60,547 nt of DNA, from the NCBI GenBank assembly GCA_946540005.1, contig CAMNHY010000004.1:1-60547 (forward strand). The letters are read 5' to 3'. Positions 28,380 to 38,678 of this stretch are shown one piece after another. The notes beneath the pieces were generated by a model that saw only the letters and a list, made by a program, of their open reading frames with translations, ran no database searches and was not told the DNA's origin. The number at the start of each line of letters is the position of its first letter. Within the stretch, counting starts at the first letter, position 1. This DNA is from an uncultured Clostridium sp. (GTDB lineage: Bacteria > Bacillota_I > Bacilli_A > Acholeplasmatales > Anaeroplasmataceae). The position numbers and the translations under genes are program-made.

Positions 28380-30407
28380 ATGACAGATAAAAATCAAAAT
28401 GCTAATCCACAAAAGCATAAAAAATTGGATATAGGAGTTTATATAATAACATTTATTTTGTTAATTGCTGTTGCGTTTGCATTCTATAGATTAACAAGAA
28501 CTACACCAGAAAAATTAACATATAATCAAATTGTAGAAATAGTTAATAATGATGGAAAAGGTGATGGAAAGCTTGATAAAGTTAAATATGCTAGACATGG
28601 AAATGACTGGGATATGTCAGGCGTTGTAACTCTAGCAAATGGAAAAACTTTTGAATTTAAAGCTTATATTGATGAAGCAAATAAAACAAGCCTAGAACAA
28701 ACATACAAAGTTGAAGGTGAATCAATTCCACCTGCTGACACAACTTGGCTTGCTGTATTACTTAACTTATTACCTTTATTTGCAACAATTTTCTTATTCT
28801 TCTGGCTAATGAAAGCTAATTCAGGTAGTAAGGCTATGGATTTTGGAAAATCTACTGCTCGCCTTGCAAGAGGTACAACAGTAACATTTAATGATGTTGC
28901 TGGATGTGATGAAGAAAAGCAAGAACTTGTTGAAGTTGTTGATTTCCTAAAAAATCCTGGTAAATATGTTGAAATTGGTGCAAGAATTCCTAAGGGTGTT
29001 CTTCTATGTGGTAACCCTGGTACAGGTAAGACATTACTTGCAAGAGCTGTTGCAGGGGAAGCTGGTGTTCCATTCTTCTCTATTTCAGGTTCAGATTTCG
29101 TTGAAATGTTCGTAGGTGTAGGTGCTAGCCGTGTAAGAGATTTATTCAAACAAGCTAAGCAAAATGCTCCATGTATCGTATTTATCGATGAAATTGATGC
29201 TGTAGGTAGACAACGTGGTACTGGTATGGGTGGAGGAAACGATGAACGTGAACAAACACTTAACCAATTATTAGTTGAAATGGATGGTTTCTCTACTAAT
29301 TTAGGTATTATCGTAATGGCTGCAACAAACAGACCTGACGTTCTTGACCCTGCAATTTTGCGTCCAGGTAGATTTGATAGACAAATCACTATTTCATTAC
29401 CTGATGTAAATGGAAGAGCTGCTATATTAAAAGTTCATGCAAGAAATAAGAAATTTGCATCTGATGTTGATTTTGAAGATATCGCACATAGAATTCCAGG
29501 ATTCTCAGGCGCAGATATTGAAAATTTATTAAATGAAGCTGCATTACTTGCTGCACGTGATAATCGTAAAGTTATAAATAGATTTGACATTGATGAAGCA
29601 ACAGACCGTGTAATGATGGGACCTGCTAAGAAGAGTCATAAGATGACTGATAAAGAACGTAACAGAGTAGCACATCATGAAGCAGGACACGCTGTAATTG
29701 GTTTAAAACTTGAACACTCTAATGTTGTTCAAAAGGTAACAATTATTCCACGTGGTCAAGCTGGTGGTTACGCATTAATGATGCCTGAAGAAGAAACTTA
29801 TTTATCAACAAAGAGCGAATTACTAGAGCGTATTACAGGATACCTTGGTGGTCGTGTTGCTGAAGAAATAGTATATGGTGATGTATCTACAGGTGCATCT
29901 AACGACTTCGAACAAGCTACTAAAATTGCTCGTTCAATGGTAACTCAATATGGTATGTCTGGTCTTGGTCCTGTAACTTATGAACAAAATCAAGGTTCAG
30001 TATTCTTAGGTAGAGATTATCTAAAAGATAAGAATTTCTCTGACCAAGTAGCATTCGATATTGATAAAGAAACACGTAAGATTATTGAAGAATGTTATGT
30101 TAATGCTAAAAACTGTTTAATCGAAAATAGAGATCTATTAGAAAAGATTGCATATTATCTTGAAGAGATTGAAACAATCACTAAGAAAGATATCGATGAA
30201 ATCAATGAAACAGGCTCTCTAAAGTGGTATGATGATCAAAAAGCTGCTAAAGAAGCTTTAAAAGAATCTCAAACTAAGGAAGAAACAGTTGTAGAAAATA
30301 CTGAAAATAAGAGTGCTGAAGAAACAATCACTTCTTCTAACGAAAATGTTGAAACTACTACTTCAAACGAAGCATTAGATGATACTTCTTCTAAAGATGA
30401 GGAATAA
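28380..30407 (+). CDS. ftsH: ATP-dependent zinc metalloprotease FtsH
   Basis: Membrane-anchored AAA+ protease for quality control of membrane and regulatory proteins. 675 residues. A transmembrane helix at about 20-40, an extracytoplasmic loop, a second helix at about 115-140, the AAA module with Walker A GNPGTGKT near residue 211 (usual GPPGTGKT), Walker [10 protein letters not shown] and the SRH region. The zinc site HEAGH is near 433 with the third ligand in the [12 protein letters not shown] region. The last 50 residues are an acidic Ser/Thr/Glu tail. AGGAGG precedes the ATG. Confidence 0.97.
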   Translation: MTDKNQNANPQKHKKLDIGVYIITFILLIAVAFAFYRLTRTTPEKLTYNQIVEIVNNDGKGDGKLDKVKYARHGNDWDMSGVVTLANGKTFEFKAYIDEANKTSLEQTYKVEGESIPPADTTWLAVLLNLLPLFATIFLFFWLMKANSGSKAMDFGKSTARLARGTTVTFNDVAGCDEEKQELVEVVDFLKNPGKYVEIGARIPKGVLLCGNPGTGKTLLARAVAGEAGVPFFSISGSDFVEMFVGVGASRVRDLFKQAKQNAPCIVFIDEIDAVGRQRGTGMGGGNDEREQTLNQLLVEMDGFSTNLGIIVMAATNRPDVLDPAILRPGRFDRQITISLPDVNGRAAILKVHARNKKFASDVDFEDIAHRIPGFSGADIENLLNEAALLAARDNRKVINRFDIDEATDRVMMGPAKKSHKMTDKERNRVAHHEAGHAVIGLKLEHSNVVQKVTIIPRGQAGGYALMMPEEETYLSTKSELLERITGYLGGRVAEEIVYGDVSTGASNDFEQATKIARSMVTQYGMSGLGPVTYEQNQGSVFLGRDYLKDKNFSDQVAFDIDKETRKIIEECYVNAKNCLIENRDLLEKIAYYLEEIETITKKDIDEINETGSLKWYDDQKAAKEALKESQTKEETVVENTENKSAEETITSSNENVETTTSNEALDDTSSKDEE

Positions 30408-30412
30408 TATCA

Positions 30413-30685
30413 ATGAGAATTGATAAATATCTTAAGGTTTGTAGAATCATTAAACGTAGAACATTAGCTAAAGAAGTAACTGAAAGTGAAAGAATCTTAG
30501 TTAATAATAAAGTTGTAAAGCCAAGTTATCAAGTAAAAATTAATGATTTAATTACTATAGAATTTGGAAATAAAGACGTTACAGTTAGAGTTCTATCAAT
30601 TGATGAATATACAAAAAAACAAGATGCTAATACAATGTATGAATTAGTAAGTGAAAAGATAAAAACAATATCAAAGGTTGCGTAA
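30413..30685 (+). CDS. rqcP: S4-domain RNA-binding protein, ribosome quality control factor RqcP
   Basis: A 90-residue S4 domain (MRIDKYLKVCRIIKRRTLAK, then ILVNNKVVKPSYQVKINDLI) of the YabO/RqcP group. In Bacillus, RqcP works with RqcH on split 50S subunits during alanine tailing. The start is 5 bases after ftsH, with GAGG in the ftsH tail as ribosome site. The assignment to RqcP rather than to another S4 heat-shock protein rests on size and Firmicute origin. Confidence 0.85.
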   Translation: MRIDKYLKVCRIIKRRTLAKEVTESERILVNNKVVKPSYQVKINDLITIEFGNKDVTVRVLSIDEYTKKQDANTMYELVSEKIKTISKVA

Positions 30686-30701
30686 GGCAACCTTTTTATT
30701 T
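30673..30701 (+). terminator. Terminator of the tilS-hpt-ftsH-rqcP unit
   Basis: AAGGTTGC-GTAA-GGCAACCTT followed by TTTATTTT; the stem overlaps the rqcP stop codon. Confidence 0.9.
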
Positions 30702-30715
30702 TGTGTTTACTTTAA

Positions 30716-30744
30716 TTGAAAAGATAGATTAAATGTTCTATAAT
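30716..30744 (+). promoter_or_regulatory. Promoter of fba
   Basis: TTGAAA (30716-30721), 17 bp spacer, TATAAT (30739-30744), with an AGGAGG site just before the gene. Confidence 0.8.
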
Positions 30745-30793
30745 TAAAGCATACTAATATATAAATTTTAAAGAAAAAAACAGGAGGATTTAT

Positions 30794-31747
30794 ATGCCAT
30801 TAGTTGATACAAGAGAAATGTTTAAAAAAGCTTATGATGGACATTATGCTATTGGAGCATTTAACATTAACAACATGGAACAAATTCAAGGAATTGTTGA
30901 TGCATGTAATGAATTACATTCACCAGTTATCCTTCAAGTTTCACGTGGTGCAAGAAAATATGCTAAACCTATCTATTTAAGAAAGATGGTTGAGGCAGCA
31001 TGCGAGGATTCTAATATTCCTATTGCGTTACACTTAGACCATGGTGATACATTTGAAACATGTAAAGATTGCATTGACCAAGGATTCTCATCAGTTATGA
31101 TTGATGGTTCTTCTTTATCTTATGAAGAAAATGTAGCATTAACACGTAAGGTTGTTGAATATGCACACGATATTAATGCACACCCATCAAATCCACGTTA
31201 TATTACTGTTGAAGGTGAACTTGGTGTACTTGCAGGTGTTGAGGAAGATGTTCAATCTGAAACACATTCATACACTGACCCAAATATGGTTGAAGACTTT
31301 GTAAAGAGAACAGGTGTTGATTCACTTGCGATTGCAATTGGTACAAGCCATGGTGCTTACAAATTTAAACCAGGCACAAAACCACAATTACGTTTTGATA
31401 TTCTTGAAGAAGTTTCAAAGAGACTTCCAGGATTCCCTATCGTTTTACATGGTGCTTCTTCCGTTATGCAAGAATATGTAAAAATGGTTAACCAATATGG
31501 TGGTTCAATGCCAAATGCAATTGGTGTTCCAGAAGATTTACTTGCAAAAGCTGCTAAAATGGCTGTATGCAAGATTAACATTGATTCAGATGTAAGATTA
31601 GCTTCTACTGCTATGGTAAGAAAGCACCTTGTTGAGCATCCTGATCATTTTGACCCACGTCAATATCTAACAGATGCTAGACAAGCAATACACGATATTG
31701 TAGCACACAAAATAAAAAATGTTTTAGGTTCAGAAAATAAAGCTTAG
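30794..31747 (+). CDS. fba: Class II fructose-bisphosphate aldolase
   Basis: Zinc-dependent cleavage of fructose 1,6-bisphosphate to two triose phosphates. The 317 residues open with PLVDTREMFKKAYDGHYAIGAFN. Metal and substrate ligands lie in ALHLDHGDTFETC, TVEGELGVLAGVEED, AIGTSHGAYKF and VLHGASSV. It is a single-gene unit with its own promoter and terminator. The repeated GYAI/GAFN start and HPSNPRYITVEGE stretch match Firmicute class IIB enzymes. Tagatose-bisphosphate activity cannot be excluded from sequence alone. Confidence 0.94.
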   Translation: MPLVDTREMFKKAYDGHYAIGAFNINNMEQIQGIVDACNELHSPVILQVSRGARKYAKPIYLRKMVEAACEDSNIPIALHLDHGDTFETCKDCIDQGFSSVMIDGSSLSYEENVALTRKVVEYAHDINAHPSNPRYITVEGELGVLAGVEEDVQSETHSYTDPNMVEDFVKRTGVDSLAIAIGTSHGAYKFKPGTKPQLRFDILEEVSKRLPGFPIVLHGASSVMQEYVKMVNQYGGSMPNAIGVPEDLLAKAAKMAVCKINIDSDVRLASTAMVRKHLVEHPDHFDPRQYLTDARQAIHDIVAHKIKNVLGSENKA

Positions 31748-31763
31748 TAATTAATTTGAAATG

Positions 31764-31792
31764 ACCATATATTATATATATGGTTTTTTCAT
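31764..31792 (+). terminator. Terminator of fba
   Basis: ACCATATAT and ATATATGGT pair, followed by TTTTTTC. Confidence 0.82.
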
Positions 31793-31915
31793 TTATTTTT
31801 GCAAATCTCTTTTTATTTTGACAAATATAGTGTATAATTTGAAAAGGACACTGATTTTAAAAAAATAAAATTTTTAAAATACTATATCTTAACTATTTTC
31901 ATGGAGGTTATAATT

Positions 31916-33427
31916 ATGTCTGATCAATTAACACAACAAGAACAAGTAAGACGTGAAAAGTTAGAAAAATATAAAGAATTAGGACTTGATCCATTTGGTC
32001 AAAAATTTGATGTAAAAGACCATGCTCAAGACTTAAAGGATAAATATCAAGATAAAACTGAGGAAGAATTAGAATCATTACATGCAACAGGAACAGTTGC
32101 AGGTAGAATTATGTTTATCCGTAAGATGGGTAAAGCTTCATTCTTCTCAATTCAAGATAGATCTGGATTTATGCAAGTATACATCAGAAAAGATGTAGTT
32201 GGTGAAGAACAATATGCATTATTCAAATTAGCTGACATCGGTGATATCGTTGGTGTTGAAGGTTCTATGATGAAAACTCAAACTGGTGAGTTAACATTAC
32301 GTGCAACTAAATATACACATTTAGTAAAAGCTTTAAAACCTCTTCCAGAAAAATTCCACGGATTAACTGATACTGAGGAACGTTACCGTAGAAGATATCT
32401 TGATTTAATTATGAATCAAGATTCAAAACGTGTTGCTATTTTAAGACCACGTATTATTCGTGCATTACAACAATATTTCGATGAGCACGGATTTATTGAA
32501 GTAGAAACTCCAGTTCTTCAAAATATTCAAGGTGGTGCAAGTGCTAGACCATTCATTACGCATCATAACGCATTAGACTGCGACTTCTACTTACGTATTG
32601 CAACAGAATTACACTTAAAGAGATTAATCGTAGGTGGACTTGAAAGAGTTTATGAAATTGGTAGAATCTTCCGTAATGAAGGTATGGATAAAACTCATAA
32701 CCCTGAATTTACAACAGTTGAACTATACCAAGCATATGGTGATTTATCAAGCATGATGGAATTATGTGAAGGTGTAATCAGATTTGCAGCTCAAAAGGTT
32801 GTAGGTAAGGAATTATTCCGTAACCCATTCAATCCTGAAGGTGAACAAATCGACATTTCTAAGCCATTCAGAAAAGTTACTATGTGCGAATTAATCAAAG
32901 AAAAGACTGGTATTGATTTTAAAGCAAACAACTATACATTAGATGAAGCTAAAGCTTTAGCTAAAGAACATAATGTTCCAGTTGAAGCTCACTTCCAAGT
33001 AGGTCATATTATCAATGCATTCTTCGAAGAATTCTGTGAAAAAGACTTAATTCAACCTACATTCTTAATGGGACACCCACTAGAAATTTCTCCATTAACT
33101 AAGAAAGATCCTGAAGACCCAAGATTCACTCAACGTTTTGAATTATTCATTGGTGGACATGAATTTGCAAATGCTTATACAGAATTAAATGACCCAATTG
33201 ATCAAAAAGAGCGTTTCTTAGAGCAATTAGCTGAAAAGGATGCTGGTAATGATGAAGCAAATGGTATGGACCAAGACTTCTTAGATGCCCTAGAATATGG
33301 TATGGCTCCTGCTGGTGGTATTGGTATTGGTGTAGACCGTTTATGTATCTTCTTAACTGAATCAGATTCAATTAGAGATGTAATTTTATTCCCTCAAATG
33401 AAGTTACGTAACGAAAACAAACAATAA
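31916..33427 (+). CDS. lysS: Lysyl-tRNA synthetase, class II
   Basis: Charges tRNA-Lys. 503 residues from ATG 31916, which has GGAGG 9 bases upstream; the in-frame ATG at 31901 overlaps that ribosome site. An N-terminal OB-fold anticodon domain (TVAGRIMFIRKMGKASFFSIQD) precedes the class II core: motif 2 FRNEGMDKTHNPEFT and motif 3 GGIGIGVDRLCIFLT. No T-box is seen in the 110-base leader. A TATAAT at 31833-31838 may be its -10 box, but the only TTGACA is 9 bases away, so the promoter is uncertain. Confidence 0.97.
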   Translation: MSDQLTQQEQVRREKLEKYKELGLDPFGQKFDVKDHAQDLKDKYQDKTEEELESLHATGTVAGRIMFIRKMGKASFFSIQDRSGFMQVYIRKDVVGEEQYALFKLADIGDIVGVEGSMMKTQTGELTLRATKYTHLVKALKPLPEKFHGLTDTEERYRRRYLDLIMNQDSKRVAILRPRIIRALQQYFDEHGFIEVETPVLQNIQGGASARPFITHHNALDCDFYLRIATELHLKRLIVGGLERVYEIGRIFRNEGMDKTHNPEFTTVELYQAYGDLSSMMELCEGVIRFAAQKVVGKELFRNPFNPEGEQIDISKPFRKVTMCELIKEKTGIDFKANNYTLDEAKALAKEHNVPVEAHFQVGHIINAFFEEFCEKDLIQPTFLMGHPLEISPLTKKDPEDPRFTQRFELFIGGHEFANAYTELNDPIDQKERFLEQLAEKDAGNDEANGMDQDFLDALEYGMAPAGGIGIGVDRLCIFLTESDSIRDVILFPQMKLRNENKQ

Positions 33428-33432
33428 TAATA

Positions 33433-33470
33433 AAAGCTCTTTATTCAAATAAGAATAAAGAGTTTTAATT
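33433..33470 (+). terminator. Terminator of lysS
   Basis: AAAGCTCTTTATTC and GAATAAAGAGTTTT pair (14 bp including one G-T), then TTTTAATTT. Confidence 0.85.
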
Positions 33471-33492
33471 TATTAAAGAAAGGAATTTAATT

Positions 33493-34086
33493 ATGACAAT
33501 TTATGAAGATTATACAAGCTGGAAAGAAGAAAATTCTAGCCTTATTCAAGAATTAATTAAATTAAAAAGTCCAATTATTACAAGAATTATTCACGTTTTA
33601 GCCGTAATAGATTATCTAAATAATCAATACTATAATCAAGGCGGTCTTGATAATGATAGTGAAGTAATTTTTGAAACAGGATTTGACTATATAACTAATC
33701 ACTTTATCACTATCTCTACAATATTACAAAAAGAATTTAGAGGCAATTTAATTCAAATGAACCAAATTGCAAAAACAATCAATCTTCTTCTTTATACTAA
33801 TGATTTTCAAAAAGAATTAGAATATAGTGATGATTATAGTGAAAGCGATAAAGAAAAACTTAATGATTTTGAACAAAAAGTTCTTTCATATATTGATAGA
33901 CATGAAGAATGCCCTGATGAAATGTTTGGTTTATTAAATGATATAACATTTGATATTTTTGATTCAAACTATCGTTCAATTAACGATATTATGTATGATA
34001 TTGCAATCGAGCTAGATTTAGTTCCAAATCCAGATAATAATGAAGCTATTGATAATATATTTGGAATAAAAGCTAATGAACTATAA
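33493..34086 (+). CDS. Unrecognised acidic cytoplasmic protein
   Basis: 197 residues, helical by composition, acidic, without membrane segments or cysteine motifs. Segments such as IITRIIHVLAVIDYLNNQYY and MYDIAIELDLVPNPDN show no family I recognise. AAAGGAA precedes the ATG. The next gene, a GNAT acetyltransferase, overlaps its end by 11 bases, so both are probably translated from one message. Function unknown. Confidence 0.75.
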   Translation: MTIYEDYTSWKEENSSLIQELIKLKSPIITRIIHVLAVIDYLNNQYYNQGGLDNDSEVIFETGFDYITNHFITISTILQKEFRGNLIQMNQIAKTINLLLYTNDFQKELEYSDDYSESDKEKLNDFEQKVLSYIDRHEECPDEMFGLLNDITFDIFDSNYRSINDIMYDIAIELDLVPNPDNNEAIDNIFGIKANEL

Positions 34087-34603
34087 TTTTAGAAAAGCTA
34101 TTTACTCAGATTTAGATCAAATATTAAACATTGTAAAAGATGCGAAAGCGTATTTAAAAGAAAGTGGTTCAAACCAATGGAATGGACCAAACGGATATCC
34201 AAATTTATCAGATTTCAAATTAGATATTGATAATGGTAATTTATATGTTTTAACAGATTTAGATAAAGTAATTGGCTTTGAAGCTTTAATCATAGGAAAT
34301 GATAAAAGCTACCAAAAAATAGATGGAAAATGGTTAACTAATTCTACTAATTATATGTCTATCCACAGAATAGCTATATCAAAAGAGTATAGAGGAAAAA
34401 ACATTTCAAAATATTTAATTCAAAACGCTATAAATTTAGCCAAAATTTTAAATATAGACGCTTTAAGAGGCGATACTCATCAATTAAACGTTCCTATGCA
34501 AAAACTCTTTCTAAGCCAAAATTTTAAGCATTGTGGAACAATTGAATTAGTTGATACAAAATTTGATAATTTAAGATTGGCATTTGAATATAAAATTGAA
34601 TAA
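34076..34603 (+). CDS. GNAT-family N-acetyltransferase
   Basis: A 175-residue single GNAT fold expected to move an acetyl group from acetyl-CoA to an amine; the substrate is unknown. It begins NFRKAIYSDLDQILNIVKDA, has a Trp-rich acceptor loop (SGSNQWNGPNGYPN) and the CoA-binding motif A HRIAISKEYRGKNISKYLI (Q/RxxGxA replaced by EYRGKN). The tail LRGDTHQLNVPMQKLFLSQNF is typical. It overlaps the preceding unknown gene. Confidence 0.88.
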   Translation: MNYNFRKAIYSDLDQILNIVKDAKAYLKESGSNQWNGPNGYPNLSDFKLDIDNGNLYVLTDLDKVIGFEALIIGNDKSYQKIDGKWLTNSTNYMSIHRIAISKEYRGKNISKYLIQNAINLAKILNIDALRGDTHQLNVPMQKLFLSQNFKHCGTIELVDTKFDNLRLAFEYKIE

Positions 34604-34604
34604 C

Positions 34605-34658
34605 AAAAAAGATGTTATAAATAGTATTCGTTACTATCTTATAACATCTTTTATTTTT
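34605..34658. terminator. Bidirectional terminator between GNAT and RpiB-family genes
   Basis: AAAAGATGTTATAA and TTATAACATCTTTT form a 14 bp stem flanked by A runs on one side and T runs on the other, so it can stop transcripts from both convergent genes. Confidence 0.88.
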
Positions 34659-35292
34659 AAGCTAATATTTCATCTACTACTTCTTTTAATTCTTTATCTT
34701 TACAATTAGCATTAAAATACTCAATAAATGAAGGTCTAAGAAGAGCTCCTCTAACTAATTCTCTATCAATAGTTTTTAAAGATTCAGTTAATGGCTTAAA
34801 TGTATTTGTTTTTACTACATCTAAAATCTTCTTATTTCTTTGTTCAGGTTCTCTACGCTCTTTTGGATATCCTTGACCTGATTGACCATTAAATAATTGT
34901 TCAAAACAATATTTAAGATTAAGTTCTGCACCCCAACCAAATCCTTTTGCGAATGGAAATGAAGCACAATTACCATCATTAATTTGTGCAAACATATATG
35001 CATCAGATGGATCAACAATTAATCCACAGTTTACACCTGGGAATGCATTGCATGCTAACATAGCACCACTACCTGTACCACAACCTGTGATAACGAAATC
35101 AGCAGCACCACTATTTAATAATACAGCAGCTAAAATACCATTTTGAACATATGTTAATGATTTATCATTACTATCAAACATACCAATGTTATATACAGTA
35201 TGACCTTTTGGTTCAACAACTTCTTTTAAAGTATTGAATACTAATTCATTTTTAGCAGCTTGTGAATTTTCATTAATTAATACGATTTTCAT
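34657..35292 (-). CDS. RpiB/LacA/LacB family sugar-phosphate isomerase
   Basis: Predicted to interconvert an aldose and ketose phosphate (ribose 5-phosphate/ribulose 5-phosphate or a related pair). The N-terminal 145 residues match the family: KIVLINENSQAAKNELVF, the FVITGCGTGSGAMLACNAF anion loop with its active-site Cys, and NDGNCASFPF. The chain is 211 residues, about 60 longer than RpiB, with an extra helical C-terminus (KTIDRELVRGALLRPSFIEY). The substrate could therefore differ. AAGGAGAAC precedes the ATG, and its own promoter overlaps the end of pyrG's downstream spacer. Confidence 0.85.
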   Translation of the reverse strand: MKIVLINENSQAAKNELVFNTLKEVVEPKGHTVYNIGMFDSNDKSLTYVQNGILAAVLLNSGAADFVITGCGTGSGAMLACNAFPGVNCGLIVDPSDAYMFAQINDGNCASFPFAKGFGWGAELNLKYCFEQLFNGQSGQGYPKERREPEQRNKKILDVVKTNTFKPLTESLKTIDRELVRGALLRPSFIEYFNANCKDKELKEVVDEILA

Positions 35293-35316
35293 ATAATAAA
35301 GTTCTCCTTCGCCTTA

Positions 35317-35325
35317 ATTATACCA
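35317..35325 (-). promoter_or_regulatory. Extended -10 promoter for the RpiB-family gene
   Basis: TGGTATAAT on the minus strand, 25 bases before the ATG at 35292. The -35 region would fall inside the last codons of pyrG. Confidence 0.6.
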
Positions 35326-35332
35326 TAAACTC

Positions 35333-37049
<1,717 letters not shown>

Positions 37050-37059
37050 GTGATTTAAA

Positions 37060-37132
37060 ATAAAAAATTGAAGTAGATAAACATGTATCGCTTATTCTTA
37101 ATTTGAATAATACAACATCATCTACTTCAATT
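37060..37132 (-). terminator. Terminator of the aminopeptidase gene
   Basis: AATTGAAGTAGAT and ATCTACTTCAATT form a 13 bp stem across a long loop, followed by TTTTTATTTT on the minus strand. It lies 5 bases past the stop. Confidence 0.85.
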
Positions 37133-37136
37133 ATGT

Positions 37137-38375
37137 TTACTTATTTAAATAAATATTATTTTCTTCCATAAATTTTTCAATGTCTTCTGGCTTCTTTAAT
37201 ATTTTGCTTGAAAGACATACACATCCATCCTTAGTGATTAGCACATCATCTTCAATTCTAATACCAATGTTTTCTTCAGCAATATATAACCCTGGTTCAT
37301 TAGAAACTACTGAACCCTCTTTAAGAGGTGTATAATCACATAAGTCATGGCAATCTAGACCTAAATGATGGCTTACACCATGGAAATAATATTTTTCTAC
37401 TTCATCTTTATTTTTAATTAAACCAATCTTTAATAATTCTTCTTCATAATATTTAACAAGAATTTGATTACATTCTCTTAATGTAATACCTGGTTTCATT
37501 GTATTAAACATTAATTCTTGACCTTTTAATACAATATTATAAATTTGTTTTTGTCTATCACTAAATTTTCCATTTACTGGAAATGTACGTGATATGTCTG
37601 AACAATAATAATTATAAGTTGAACCTAAATCAAATAAGATTAATGAATTTTCTTCAATCTTATCTTTATTTTCAGAATAGTGTAGACAGCATCCATTTTT
37701 ACCTGATGCTGCAATTGTATCAAATGCATATCCATTTGCACCATTAAACTTAATTGCTTGATCAAAATAACTTTCTAATTGATATTCATACATACCAGCT
37801 TTTGCATGTTTCATTAATTCTTCAATGCCAAGACGGGTAATATGAATAGCTTTTTTAATTTCTTCAATTTCATTTTGAGTCTTAATTGTTCTAGCATGTT
37901 TAAAAATATCTCTACCTTGTCTAATTTGAACAAATGGATATTTTTCTAAAACACTTTTTGCAAATGTTTCAACAAATGATAATGGATCATCTGGTTCAGC
38001 TCTATTTATATCTAAATATAAATTTAATCCATCTTTAACATTATTCATAAACCAATTATCAAAGTTATCAATATAATTAATATTTTCAATACCAGATATT
38101 TCTTTAGCTTCTTCTTTATTTAATCCTCTTCCAACCCATTTTTCTGCAACAGGGTCATATGGTTTAATAAATAAGAATGTCATACATTTTGATTCTTTAG
38201 TCTTAATTAATACGACAATATCTCTAGATTCTTTTATACCTGTTGTATAAAAGAAATTACGACAAGGATTATATTTATCTTCTCCTTCTTTTGGTGCAAA
38301 TGATATTAACATTGAGTTATTATCTAAATATTCAAATAATTTTTTTCTATGTTCTATATATTCAAATTTATCCAT
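37137..38375 (-). CDS. Xaa-Pro aminopeptidase, M24B family
   Basis: Removes N-terminal residues before proline; needs two metal ions, usually Mn. From ATG 38375 (GGAGGC 7 bases upstream) it is 412 residues; an ATG in frame at 38456 would run through the terminator hairpin. The N-terminal creatinase-like domain precedes the pita-bread core with metal ligands in LFDLGSTYNYYCSDISRTF, HGVSHHLGLDCHD, VVSNEPGLYI and IRIEDDVLI. Expression may depend on the structured leader upstream. Confidence 0.92.
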   Translation of the reverse strand: MDKFEYIEHRKKLFEYLDNNSMLISFAPKEGEDKYNPCRNFFYTTGIKESRDIVVLIKTKESKCMTFLFIKPYDPVAEKWVGRGLNKEEAKEISGIENINYIDNFDNWFMNNVKDGLNLYLDINRAEPDDPLSFVETFAKSVLEKYPFVQIRQGRDIFKHARTIKTQNEIEEIKKAIHITRLGIEELMKHAKAGMYEYQLESYFDQAIKFNGANGYAFDTIAASGKNGCCLHYSENKDKIEENSLILFDLGSTYNYYCSDISRTFPVNGKFSDRQKQIYNIVLKGQELMFNTMKPGITLRECNQILVKYYEEELLKIGLIKNKDEVEKYYFHGVSHHLGLDCHDLCDYTPLKEGSVVSNEPGLYIAEENIGIRIEDDVLITKDGCVCLSSKILKKPEDIEKFMEENNIYLNK

Positions 38376-38407
38376 TTTAATGCCTCCAAAAAATCTTATA
38401 AAAAAGA

Positions 38408-38445
38408 AAAGACTCCTGAAAAAAAGCTCAGGAGTCTTTGGAACC
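38408..38445 (-). terminator. Terminator in the aminopeptidase leader
   Basis: AAAGACTCCTGA and TCAGGAGTCTTT form a perfect 12 bp stem (8-base loop) followed by TTCTTTTT on the minus strand. It sits between promoter and gene, 33 bases before the ATG, so it must be conditional. Confidence 0.9.
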
Positions 38446-38528
38446 TTGGTACACACGCGGGTTCATTTGTGATTATTTATTTTAGGGAGAGAGTTCACAA
38501 ATGTTCCGTTAATGCATGAGACTTCGAT
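38446..38528 (-). promoter_or_regulatory. Unclassified structured leader before the Xaa-Pro aminopeptidase
   Basis: Nested pairings are visible on the minus strand: AGTCT (38519-38523) with AGACT of the terminator 5' arm, GGAAC (38503-38507) with GTTCC (38440-38444), and CATTTGTGA with TCACAAATG (9 bp). The outer pairing would prevent the terminator, so folded leader and terminator are alternatives, as in a riboswitch or attenuator. Unpaired islands include ACTCTCTCCC and CCCGCGTGTGTACC. It is not a T-box (no GGTGG-ACCGCG) and matches no class I know. Confidence 0.6.
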
Positions 38529-38609
38529 TCTTTTAAAAAAAATTGTTTTAGTTAGTTTTTATTTTATTGTTTTGTTGTTTGTTTACCTTATTTTTCATAA
38601 GGCAATATT

Positions 38610-38638
38610 ATTATAATATATAAACCATTATTAGACAA
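38610..38638 (-). promoter_or_regulatory. Promoter of the aminopeptidase leader
   Basis: TTGTCT (38633-38638), 17 bp spacer, TATAAT (38610-38615) on the minus strand, giving a leader of about 228 nt. Confidence 0.7.
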
Positions 38639-38678
38639 GCAGCAAATTATGTTTCAATGTGAAAATAATGTGAATTTT

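Noticed and set aside
28664-29389. A 241-codon frame on the minus strand
   Set aside because: It lies wholly antisense to the ftsH AAA domain, has a Pro/Ser-rich composition typical of a shadow frame and no ribosome site.
31790-31915. Possible T-box or riboswitch before lysS
   Set aside because: No T-box sequence, no specifier region and no terminator hairpin in the 110-base leader.
33147-33371. A Leu/His/Gln-rich minus-strand frame
   Set aside because: Shadow of the 3' end of lysS; its composition reflects the reversed codons of lysS.
38447-38475. Plus-strand TGGTACACACGCGGG resembling a T-box core
   Set aside because: Spacing and sequence do not match GGTGG-ACCGCG, no terminator with T run follows on that strand, and the next gene there is convergent serS.
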